Assembly (NCBI GenBank): GCA_001179505.1
Contig: CDMY01000336.1
Span: 124,001-188,000 of the forward strand
Source: Vitrella brassicaformis
Taxonomy: Eukaryota; Sar; Vitrellaceae
Length of the DNA stretch: 64,000 nucleotides
Reading direction: 5' to 3'
This document shows, in pieces, positions 22,291 to 32,075 of this stretch. Each line of letters starts with the position of its first letter. Positions within the stretch are counted from its first letter, which is position 1. The notes beneath the pieces were generated by a model. That model was not told where the DNA came from and ran no database searches. It saw nothing but the letters and a program-made list of their open reading frames with translations. The position numbers and the translations under genes were made by a program.

Positions 22291-23968
22291 TGCTGCTGGT
22301 TGGGCTGCTGGTTGGGGGTCGTCAGACCTGCCGACAGTGAGCTGCCGCCCCCCTCATGCTGCTGCTGTGTTGCTGCCGCAGCACCACCCGCACCAATTGA
22401 GCCACCTGAAGGCACCATAACACAGCACAGGACGGTCATGACAATGTGCAGTCCACCAACAGCAGCCGATGCTTTCCGTACCTCCACTGTGTCCACCACC
22501 ACCAGCAGCAGCAGCAGAAGGATGGCTGATGTCTACGCGTCTACGCTTCTCGGCGCCGAACGGACTCATGTACTGCGGGGGCATGCGTCCGAGTCGGAAG
22601 AGCCCACATTGCGTCTTCGTCTCGTGTGTTGTGTCGTTACGTACCATTGGTGGGGGCATCGAGGCCACATCGCCACGAGCTGTCGGAGAGCCAGCCACAC
22701 CTGATCCACACACCAGATCACATGTGACATCGACATCAGCACTGGGTCTGTGTGCGTGGCGGCTCACCAGCAATGGGCACGGCGTGTGCCGGCTGTGCGG
22801 TGGGTAGCTGTTTGGTGAAGTCGCGGCCCTTGTTGCGGTTGTCCTTCATCCACAGCTCCGTCATGTCAGAGAGCTGAACCTGCAGCCAGCGGTAGAGAGA
22901 GCAGAAAAGGCACCAACATTGATTGCACCTACCCAGTGGATCTTGTGTGGTCGTTGCCTGCCTGTCATGTGTGGGTATCTACCTGCAGTGTGTTGCATCC
23001 GTCGTACATGTTGCGTCCGTTGACTTGTGTGAGGGCCTGCGCGGCGTCGGTGCAGCTCTGGAACTGAATCCACGCCTGCGCCATCCCTGGCACCCTCCCA
23101 AACAACACTATCTGCAACAAATGACACACCACAGACACATATGACGCAAGCTGCTTTGTTGTGGTGGTGTCTGTGTCCACTGACCTTGTCGACGAATCCG
23201 TATCTGGAGAAGATGCGCTCTAATGCGTCGATCTCGACGGCGTACTGCAAGTTGGTGACGGTGACGAGCAGGATGCGGCAATCGGCGCTGCGCTCCTGGT
23301 TGGTCTCCACAGACTCGGGCGTGCTGTAGCTGCCCTGGATGGTGCACCCACGGATCACCACACCGCCCTGACGCACCTGAGCCAGCGCAGCCGACGCAGC
23401 CGGCCCGTCCTGCTCACATGACACATGACAGACATCTTGTGTATGGTGGGTGGGTTCATGAAGAATGTTATTTCCACCCTTCTCCCTCCTCCGTCCACCC
23501 TCCTCCCATATACCGGGAACTCTACAAGCGCCTGTCCAGCACTCGGGACGTGGAACATCCTGAGTTCCTGCCCCATGGTGAATGGCGAGAAGGCCTCCTT
23601 GATCTCCAACTCGCTGACGTCCCGCGGCAAGTTGCGAATCAGCAGCACACGACCCGGCGGCGCGTTGAGACCCACACCCTGCCGCTTCTGAGCCGTCATG
23701 CTGTTGTCGTGGGCAGAGGCGGCTGCCCGCCCGAGGTAGCCACGGGGAGCTGGGAGTGTGGCGGTGAGTGTGGGTGTGTGGGCATGGTGGCAGCAGCAGC
23801 GGCCATGGCCGGGCTGGCCTGCGATGAGTCGATGGACATACTGCCGCCTGCAGAGAGCCCCTGACGTCCAGCAGAAACGGGCTGCGAATAGCTGCCAAAG
23901 GCCGAAGAGAGGCAATGGGATGGTTCACTCATCCGCTGCGGACGGGGGCGGACCGGATCTGCCTCCAT
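22050..23968 (-). CDS. Polypyrimidine-tract-binding-like RRM protein with a chimeric C-terminus
   Basis: Eight exons in phase (23968-23842, 23722-23514, 23409-23185, 23111-22983, 22879-22768, 22700-22645, 22572-22482, 22405-22050) give 434 residues. The start could be ATG 23968 or 23932. Two RRM domains are visible. The first begins GRVLLIRNLPRDVSELEI. The second has RILLVTVTNLQYAV, a QAWIQFQ RNP1-like strand and GRNMYDGCNTLQVQLS followed by NKGRDFT, which is the PTB/hnRNP-L signature. A basic EKRRRVD near the C-terminus is a likely nuclear signal. The last exon then runs in frame into the F-box-like module (EYIFVGRRTFFLLSL) and stops 60 residues later because of the 13-base deletion. PTB proteins regulate splicing and RNA stability. 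The start lies 95 bases head to head from the LMBD1-like gene. Confidence 0.75.
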
Positions 23969-24033
23969 GGCTCCAAGCCGGCCTCGGTGAGCGCTTTCCT
24001 CGCTCTTTCCCTCTCTCAGGGCGATCGAATCAA

Positions 24034-24040
24034 AGCTCGC
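24034..24040 (-). promoter_or_regulatory. GCGAGCT promoter motif copy (PTB-like / LMBD1-like)
   Basis: The minus strand reads CCTGCGCGAGCTTTG, in the 95-base region between the divergent starts at 23968 and 24064. Confidence 0.4.
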
Positions 24041-24063
24041 GCAGGTTGCGAGGCCCCAACGCG

Positions 24064-26446
24064 ATGAGTGAGGTGTTTGCATGGGCAGTCTTCGCATCGT
24101 TCATCCTCGTAAGCAAAGAAAAGGCCAAGATCCACTCATCCCATGCTCTCTGTCGCGTTTCAGGCGTTGCTGGTCATCAATTATCTGTTGACGAGATGGC
24201 TTGTGGACCCGGCGGAGAGCTACACGCTGGCCACATTCGCAGTGGTCTCATGCTTGACCATCAGCTTGCTGTGCGTCCTGCTCCTTCCAGTGGATGTCTT
24301 CACCGCATCAAAAGGGGTACTGTGGCAAACACAGCAGAATCGCTGTTGACGTGATGGCTGCATTGGTGTGCATGTCAATTGGTGCATGTGTGTGTGTTCA
24401 TTGTAATGTTAGGACATTCGCACCGAGTGGACACAGGTGGTGGTTTCGCAGCAGCTGGTTCAGTCAACTTATCTCGGTAGGCACACCGGAAGGCTCACCG
24501 TCACTGTGACATACTTGCAGGTTTCTGTGTATGTGTGTGTGTGTGTTGTGTGTGTCAGCTCTGTTTGGTGCTCTCCTTGTGCTGTGTTACGTGGTGGTGC
24601 CGTTCGCTTTCTTCTATGGCGAGGAAAGGGGTGCCGACTTCGATGAAGACCAGGAGCCATGCGGCAAATCGGCTGGCGCACTCAGACACACAGTAGGCGG
24701 CAAAGAGAAAGGCCCTCTTTCTCTTTGCATGGCCCTCTCTCCGTGTGTGTTGGTGGCACGACACACAGGTGTTCTTCATGGTGTTTGTGGTATTGCTGCT
24801 GCTGACGGGTCTGTCCTTCAGAGCCGGGCAGAAGGCGAGGCTGCAGCATGGCAAGGAGATCCAGTTCTTCCACCATGTCCTCGACGTTGACCACGGTACG
24901 CACCGACAGAGAACGCAAAATGAGCGGCGAGGCGGACGTCATTCATGTGTGTGTCTGCCGCTGGCTGCAGCTGGCGATGCAGCGATATCCTTCTCCATCG
25001 CCTCGTTGACCTTCCTCGGCGTTATGGCATGGATCTTCTACTCGGTCAGCTCAGCTTTCCACCACACTTGTGACGCGCTTCGCAGCCACCCCCACGCTGC
25101 TGTCGGCTTATCTCTCTTTATCAGGCCTATGGTCTGGCGTCCTTTCCCTTTGAGCTGATCCGCAGTCGTCGGTCGTTTCACGAGCAGCGCGTGGAGATCG
25201 AGAACGACATGGCCACGCTGCGTGAGCGCCACAGGGCGATTCAGGCCAAGTACGGCAGTAGGGGGGACGGCGGCGGCGCCTCCCTGGACATGAGCAAGAT
25301 GACCACAAGGGACAGGTGGAACCTCACAAAGCTGCAAAGGGAACAGAGGTAGGGGTGCGCTGAAGAGGGAGGGGTGAATGGCTCCCTGCATGCATTGCAT
25401 CTGGTGGGTGATTGCTGGTGGGTGGGTTGGTGTTGTTATGGGTCTATCCATCCATCATCAATCCATCAGGTTGTTGACGCACTACAACTACCGGCTGCAG
25501 GAGATGGAGGAGGCGGCCCAGAGCTGGATCGCCAAGACCATGATCATACTCACACCATTCAGGGTGCTCATCGGGACGGCTTTGGTGGGTCTTTCCCTGC
25601 TGGTCTTCATCTCGCTGCTGCTCACCTCCATCGATAGGGTGAGGGAAAGACAGACGCCAACAGAGAGGAGGGGGACGGCGGAGGACTCACGTGTTGTGTC
25701 TCTCTTTGGTGGTTCGTGTGTGGCCGGACGCAGTTTCTCCACTCTGGTTGTGCCCTGTCGTGTGGTTTTCTGCTCGAGAGTCAGCGGGCCCTGTGGAACC
25801 CACTCGATTGGCTGCTCACCTGGCTCTCAAATGTAGGCACGCAGGCACACCCAACAGGCCGGCACACACGATGATCGATCCTCTGTGTGTGTGTTTGTGT
25901 CAGTATTTCCCCTTAGACTTCGTCGCGCTGGCCGTGTTGACGCTGTACATATTCTGCTGCTCGCTTTACGGCATCACGGCGCTTGGAATTCGTGTGGCCT
26001 TCATTCCAATCTTCCCCATCAAGCCAAGAAGATCACTGCCTCAGGTGAGCAGGCATACAGAAGACACAGGGAGGGGGAGGGGGAGAGTGCACTTATCTGT
26101 CGTCTCTCTCTCTCTCTCTCTCTCTTGTGTGTGGCTGTGCCCTCTGCAGGCGTTGCTGCTGATGTGTTTCGTCTTGGCCCACATCCTCCTGGTGCTGTGC
26201 ATGACGCTTCTGACCATCGCCCACCAATACGCCACATTCGGCTCACAGACAATCAGGCGGGACGACGGGAGTCTGGAGGGCTGCTCGACGAGAAGCGATC
26301 CGAAACACTGCCACATATCGGTCATCGCCGCCTTCTTCAACCGCATTATCATCGGCAGCAGCGTCTTCTCTGTCGGTTACTTCTTCGCAAACTGGCTCTT
26401 CTGCGGTGCGGTGGGCAGGGCTTATGACGAAGCTGCGACGACATGA
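24064..26446 (+). CDS. LMBR1-domain multi-pass membrane protein, LMBD1-like
   Basis: Eleven exons in phase (24064-24108, 24164-24316, 24413-24476, 24559-24692, 24769-24895, 24971-25044, 25125-25348, 25470-25638, 25734-25832, 25904-26044, 26150-26446) give 508 residues; human LMBRD1 has 540. About nine hydrophobic segments are visible, with a cytoplasmic coiled coil between the middle ones (residues around 200-290). The C-terminal part YFPLDFVALAVLTLYIFCCS, then ALLLMCFVLAHILL, YATFGSQ and FFANWLFCGA, follows LMBRD1 closely. LMBRD1 escorts cobalamin out of the lysosome together with ABCD4. A lysosomal or vacuolar role here is by homology; plant-type LMBR1 proteins are the alternative. Confidence 0.8.
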
Positions 26447-26810
26447 CATCTCTCTCGTGCCAATCGGCCGTGTCGATCAGGTGTGTTCGTCCTCGTGTTC
26501 CTGCACGCATGGCTTTTGAGGCAGCCGAGATCACCGCTACTCGATGTGGGCACTCACTTGCACCCTCATGTTATGCCGAGTGCACGTGTGCCGTTGTCAC
26601 TGTGATGCACCCATCAATCAGGGTCGGTTGGATGAGATGGATGACGAAGCGCTAGGGCTGCTGGACATGGGTACGGAACACAAGACGTGAATGAGGGCGG
26701 GAGAGAGGGAGGGACGGTGGGAGGGGCAGCCACAGATACATGGGTACGGGCGGTGGTGGGTTGGGATGGGGCTGTGTGCAGACGGGCTGGAATACGACAA
26801 TGACAGCTGC

Positions 26811-26842
<32 letters not shown>

Positions 26843-27273
26843 TCACGTGTTGTATAGCATGACATTCATTGATTTTTCGTTTGTGTGATGTGTGTGATGG
26901 GGCTGCCGTGTCCAGCCAGCCGGTGATATGCCATTTGTACAGGTTTACTTGATGTGGTCCGTCCTCTATATGTATGAACATCCGCTTGTATACACCGTGG
27001 CAAACAATGGTCAATCAATCAAAACCGCCATCGATCGGAAGCTGTAGAGTGAGAAACATCACCGAGCTACGCAAAAACCGAAAACGTAGACACGTCGCCC
27101 TCACCCATCCCATCCCATCCTCCTCAGCTTAAAACCCATCAAAACATACACCCACGGAACAGACAGACAGACAGGCCGACAGAGAAAGGTAGGCAGCCAA
27201 TCACCGACCGACAGCGGTCATTCATTCAGGCGTAGATACATGCGCAAAACTGCCCTGCCCCACCCATGGCTAC
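26447..27273. other. Tail-to-tail spacer
   Basis: No gene is supported. It contains a CTGG tetranucleotide array at 26813-26842 and otherwise unremarkable sequence. Confidence 0.55.
26813..26842. repeat. (CTGG)n tetranucleotide array
   Basis: About seven units of the tetranucleotide CTGG/GGCT in the spacer after the LMBD1-like gene. Confidence 0.85.
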
Positions 27274-28225
27274 TCACTTCTTGATGACCACTGGGGGTGC
27301 CGTCTTGGGTAGCGCATCGATGTAGCCCATGCCCGTCTTGGCCAGGCCGACGGTGGGAAGGGCCTTGCGGACGAAGCTCATGATAACGCCCTCTGCGAAG
27401 TAGCGGACGGACACCCAGAGGGATGTCCAGTCGTTGGTGATGAAGACGGTGGGCATGATGACGCCGTCATAGAAGGGCGGGATGAGGTTGCCGTAGCCGT
27501 ACTCGATCATCCACCCGCCGCCCTTCTGCGCGTAGCCCTTCTGCGTCCCCGCCTTGAGCACCATGCTGAAGTGCGCATTGGGGTTCTCGTGCTGCTTCCA
27601 GTTGGGCGTGAACACACGGTTCGTCAGATTCCCCACCAGCCAGTTCAGCTGCTCGCCCTGAAGTGGGTTGGTGACACACACACGCACATCATCCCACCCG
27701 CCTCGGCTGGTGTTCGTCGTGTTGGGTTCGTCGTCATACCTCGATTTGGAAGTCATAGCAGTCGTAAGGGTATTTGCCCGAGTAGCCGGCGGACGGCGTG
27801 GGGTTGCCAAATATGAGGATGTACTCGTTGCCGTCGGCATAGAGCATCCGCATCTGGCCCAGCACCGCCGCATTGTGGTTGAGGTGCCAGGGCGAGTTGG
27901 CGAAGTAGGCCAGCGAGTACTCACTCGCCAGCAGCGCCTGGATCAGGTCGAAGTGGCCCTGCAGATCTAGTTGGTCGTCCTCGGTCCCCACGAGCTCATC
28001 AGCACCCGCCCGATACTCATTGGCGTAGGCCACGATGTCCTCTACACACGCCTGCCCGCCCTTGTTCTTGTGTGCGCCGTCCTCGAAGACGAATTTGGGT
28101 GCGGGCTGCCCTGCGCGGCCTGCGGCGTTGGCGCAGAAGGTCTGGCCATCGTTGACGCCGAAAAACCACAGGTAGCCGCAGATGCTCCACCACACGCCTA
28201 GCAGGGCTGTCAGCACGATGTTCAT
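27274..28225 (-). CDS. ERG2 / sigma-1 receptor family protein
   Basis: Two exons in phase (28225-27740, 27657-27274) give 289 residues. A single N-terminal transmembrane helix (MNIVLTALLGVWWSICGYLW) is followed by a cupin-like domain. EYILIFGNPTPSAGYSGKY corresponds to the conserved EYLLLFGT.xGxxGHSGRY region of the family. GGWMIEYGYGNLIPPF corresponds to the WMVEYGRGxIPS motif. It is followed by the C-terminal membrane-hugging helices (TSLWVSVRYFAEGV). ERG2 is the sterol C8-C7 isomerase of the endoplasmic reticulum, and sigma-1 is its non-enzymatic relative. The two acidic residues needed for isomerisation cannot be fixed by eye, so I do not choose between enzyme and receptor-like roles. It is head to head with the TPR gene. 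Confidence 0.75.
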
Positions 28226-28276
28226 GTTGACCTACAAGCGCGGCGGGGGAAAGGGGAGGGAGGGCTGAAAATGCCA

Positions 28277-28283
28277 AGCTCGC
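28277..28283 (-). promoter_or_regulatory. GCGAGCT promoter motif copy (ERG2-like / TPR)
   Basis: The minus strand reads ACTGCGAGCTTGGC, in the 96-base region between the divergent starts at 28225 and 28322. Confidence 0.45.
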
Positions 28284-28321
28284 AGTTGACCGTTGAAAAC
28301 CGTTGTTGAACCTGATCCGCG

Positions 28322-31123
28322 ATGAGTAGCAGAGCGAGCAGGAGACCTGTTCGACAGGCCATTGCACTCAACACGCACCTCGTGAGGTAAGAAATGAGTC
28401 AAGGTCGGCTGTCTGATGAACACTGACTGTCACGGTGTGCATGTGGTTTGTGTGCTCTGGCTGCTGCAGTGGCTTGCGGTCGCTGCAGGAGAGCCCAGTA
28501 GCGGGCGTGAGGCCTCGGCGTCCCCGGTCGGTGCCTCCGAGGCCAAGACCAAAGCCGGAAGAAGCCATCGGCCTTGACGGTCAGTGAGTGAGTGACTGAC
28601 ATGACAGAGAGGAGGGAAAGAGAGAAGAAACACACGGCATGCATTGAGTGCACTGGTGTGTGTGTTTCAGTTGACGCGGATGACTCTGACGAATGCGACA
28701 TATACACACCAGTACGTGGGAGCGTTCTCCATTGTTCCATTCTAAGATTGATGCGCGGGAGGGAGGCTCTACTCATTGCCTTGCCTTGAATGCCTGTGTG
28801 TTTTCTGCAGGCTCGTGTCACAATCACACGGGCCATCCAGTCCGGCCGTCTCAGGTAGAGACAAACGAAGAGACAGCAACAGATTCATCATCTTGTGCGC
28901 TTCATGCAGGAATGCCCTCGATGTGTCCCGTGTGCCCGCCCTCAAGTGCACCACCTCCCTCCCCAGCCGCACCCGCGGACCGCCCGAGACGTCATTCTAC
29001 AACCCCCACTCGCGCAACACCCTCATCCGTCGGTCTCAGCAGGGCAGCAAGGCCTCCCACAGGGGCCCCGCCGCCCAGCAGCGTCCCCCCTCCCCCTCCC
29101 GCCCCCCAACCGGCCGCCGGCCCGTGTCGCCGGGCAGCATCGGTGCGCCGCTGCAGACGCTGAGGCCGCAGAGGATTGAACTGCCGACGTATCTCAATAT
29201 TCCCGCCAGACGGCCTGAAAGGGAAACTGTGAGTGAGACAGTGTTGTGTTGGAAGTGTGACAGTGGAGCGGTTGATTTGCTTGTTTTGTTGGTTCCTTCA
29301 GTGTCCGCCTGAGGAGCGGCTGTGGTCGATGAAGAAGCTGGGTGACCTGGAGCTGCTGGCATTCGCATGCCTTCGGGCCAATCGCATCAAGGTCGGTCTG
29401 TCTGTCTCTGAGACACAAACACACTGACGATGTGTCACGTGGAATATGTGTATACTGCAACGAACGCAGGAGGAGGGCCGGGCCTACTTCGCGGCAGCTG
29501 TCCTCAGGGACAACATGCAACAGTACAGAAAGGTACCGACCGGCCTACACAGCCTCGTGTCGTGTCTCACTCACACCCATCTATATGCAGGCGATAGCGC
29601 TCTACACAAGTTTCCTCCGCATCTGTCGTGAGTGTCGCGACACCCAGGGCTGCGGCCTCGCTTACCACTGCCTGGGCGTCGACCACCAACTGCTAGGTAA
29701 GTAACGCAGAGAGAGAATGAGCGCCTCGCGGTCATGTCTCTTCGTTCTTTGCTGATGTCACAACCAGCCGAGAAGCTGTTGGTGGGTGTGAGTCAGGATG
29801 AGGGTGGCGGCGTCGATCGCAGCGGGCGCGTGACGACGGCTCCTGGGCCGGGGGCGGGCTCCAATGCCTACAGAAATGCCCTCAAAAAGGCCATACTCTT
29901 CCATAACAAACACAGGTTGGTACACACACACAATCAATTCCCTTCACCGTACTTTCTTCCCTTCTGCCAGGGAGACGGCCGATTCTGTGGGCCGTTTCGT
30001 GGCACACCTGAACATGGGCATCGCATATCGGGACCTGGGTAGGTGGGGGCATCGCACGGATTCTGCCACACTCATCCATGTGATCTTCCTTCGCACGGCA
30101 GGCGACACGGCGTCTGCTCGCACCAACTTCCAGCATGCCCTCAAGTGAGCGAGGAGGCCAACATTGAACGGCCAGTCAACCCCATCTCTCTCGGATCTCT
30201 CTCTGTGTGTGTGTGCGTGTATGTGTGTTAGGTATGCGCACCACCTGAGCAGCATGGAGGGCCAGTGTGTCGCCATCGGCAACCTGGGACTCACTGAGCC
30301 TGCACCATGGGGGTGGGTGGAGGGCAGACACACAGCACACCCTCGTTCACTCACCCCTGCAAACACGTGTGTCTCTGTGCCTTGTGTAGGGCCGGCACTG
30401 CTGCCCAAATGCGGCCTGTCATCGGTGCGTAATCGGTTGAAGAGACGTATACGCACGTCGCTGTGTTGACTTTTGTGTGTGGTCGATGTGTACGCAGAGA
30501 AGTACCTCTCAATGGCGGCTCACCTCAAGCGAGAAGACGCAAGCTCAGGTCAGGACAAAACACTCCGCCACACACGGGCAGTGACAGCTGCAAGTGTCTG
30601 CCTGTCTGTCTGCCTGTCTGCCTGTGTATCCATTTCCCGTGTGTCTGTGTCCATCAGTGGCGTACCAGCGTTTGGGTCAGATGGCGGCATCTGAGGGCGA
30701 TTACACGTCGTCGTGTGACTACTACGCCAAGGCACTCGATGCCGCACTACGCACAGGAGACAAGGTCAGGTCAAATGATTGGCCAAACAGATAGACAGGA
30801 ATGGCTGCGTGGATGGTGTGTGGTGTGTACGGTACGGTGTATGCAGGAGGCGGAGCAGACCTCGCACATCCATTTGGGAGTTGCTGCAGGTTCGTGCGTG
30901 TCTGGGAAAGAAATTGCCATCCATCGCTTTCTACAATCGTTCGTGCCATGTGTTGTGTCCATCGACCAACGGATACATACATGGCTGTGTCGGTCTGTCT
31001 GTCTGTCTGTCTGTCTGTCTGTATGCAGCGCGGGCGAATCTGCAGGAGCACTTCACCAGGCTGCTGCAGCAGACCAGCACCAGCACAGCCATCCCCATCC
31101 CATCACACCAAGACAACGCATAA
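28322..31123 (+). CDS. Tetratricopeptide-repeat protein
   Basis: The gene starts at ATG 28322 (MSSRASRRPVRQAIAL). Early exons join in phase: 28322-28386, 28470-28579, 28671-28711, 28811-28854, 28910-29228, 29302-29391, 29470-29532, 29591-29696, 29768-29915, 29971-30038, 30102-30144, and 30232 onwards. At least four short exons follow up to the stop at 31123. The first 170 residues are basic and Pro/Arg/Ser-rich. From the 29302 exon on, helix pairs fit TPRs, for example AHLNMGIAYRDLGDTASAR and YQRLGQMAASEGDYTSSCDYY. Some spacing resembles TTC29-like axonemal proteins, but I cannot confirm that. TPRs mediate protein-protein contacts; no enzyme domain is present. The exon joins near 30310-30560 are less certain. 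Confidence 0.7.
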
Positions 31124-31567
31124 AGGAGAGACAGACAGACAGACAGCCGACAAATATCCCCTTCTCGCTATCGAGGCACGCCCTTGCATGCAGCGATACG
31201 TCCCACCCACCCTCTCACATGTACTTACTGTTTACCTGCATTCACACGAAAAAGTGTTGCGCCATTGCCCCTGGACCGGCTCATCATCTCTCTATCTTTC
31301 GCTGTGTGCTGTTTGCATCAATCGTACGCCATCATGACGATGCGCAAAACCTCACTGCAAAAAAGTGGCTAGCTACACGGAGAAAGCCCCGTACGGACGC
31401 TCTGGTGAACCGCCTTGCGCTCTATCATACAGACCCAGCACTCATTGAGAGCGATGCGCCTTCTGGCTGACACCACGACTGCACAAATCGATGGACACCT
31501 TACAGACAGACAGACAGCACAGAAAGAAAGTGAATGAAACAAACAAGCGATTTCGCCACGCACACTG
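31124..31567. other. Tail-to-tail spacer
   Basis: No gene, strong hairpin or long repeat is visible in these 444 bases, apart from short CAGA repeats. Confidence 0.5.
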
Positions 31568-31929
31568 CTACGGTCCTTGACCAGCCGACCGCCCCCTGAT
31601 CATCATGCTCGTGAATGCTGGGCGTTCCGCAGCTGCCTGCGCCTGCAACAGCACAGCAGACACACACGAGTGAACCAACAATCTCCCTCATGCTTGTTGT
31701 GTGTGCTTACGAGAAGACTGGCCATGACGAAACCGAAGACAATGGTGCCGAGAGTGCCGAACAGTCGGTGCTGCGGGTTTGAGGCGTCCAGCGGTACTCG
31801 GTTGGCGAAGTAGAAGCGCTGGAAGGCCTCGGGGTCTTCTGGCGGCGCCGGAAGGCAGGCATTCATCCGCCGATAGATGTACCGGCGCACGACGGCGAAA
31901 GCCAGCTGCACGTGCCGCCGTGACATCAT
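31568..31929 (-). CDS. Small single-pass membrane protein
   Basis: Two exons in phase (31929-31711 and 31642-31568) encode 97 residues starting with a double ATG at 31929. A basic N-terminus (MMSRRHVQLAFAVVRRYIYRR) is followed by an acidic/Pro segment and one hydrophobic helix (LFGTLGTIVFGFVMASLL). The tail is polar. The size and the basic start would suit a small mitochondrial membrane subunit, but no family is recognised. It lies 146 bases head to head from the cryptochrome gene. Confidence 0.55.
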
Positions 31930-31982
31930 GCCATGATGCGGGGATGGATCAACGTGTGGTGAGAGGGGAGCCTCACAGAAAG

Positions 31983-31989
31983 GCGAGCT
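31983..31989 (+). promoter_or_regulatory. GCGAGCT promoter motif copy 1 (small membrane protein / cryptochrome)
   Basis: The site reads AAGGCGAGCTACTC. With the inverted copy at 32021 it forms a pair, 31 bases apart, in one divergent promoter. Confidence 0.4.
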
Positions 31990-32020
31990 ACTCTGGTTTT
32001 ACGTATGCCCTATTCTGCCT

Positions 32021-32027
32021 AGCTCGC
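32021..32027 (-). promoter_or_regulatory. GCGAGCT promoter motif copy 2 (small membrane protein / cryptochrome)
   Basis: The minus strand reads CAAGCGAGCTAGGC, 49 bases before the cryptochrome ATG. It is inverted relative to the copy at 31983, as expected if each copy serves one of the two genes. Confidence 0.4.
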
Positions 32028-32075
32028 TTGAAGGGAGGCCTCCGAGAGAGGAACCTGAAAACTTGGTAGGGGGCG

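Noticed and set aside
23696-24097. Minus-strand ATG at 24097 as start of the PTB-like gene
   Set aside because: It overlaps the first exon of the opposite LMBD1-like gene; the splice 23842/23722 from a later ATG gives a continuous RRM frame.
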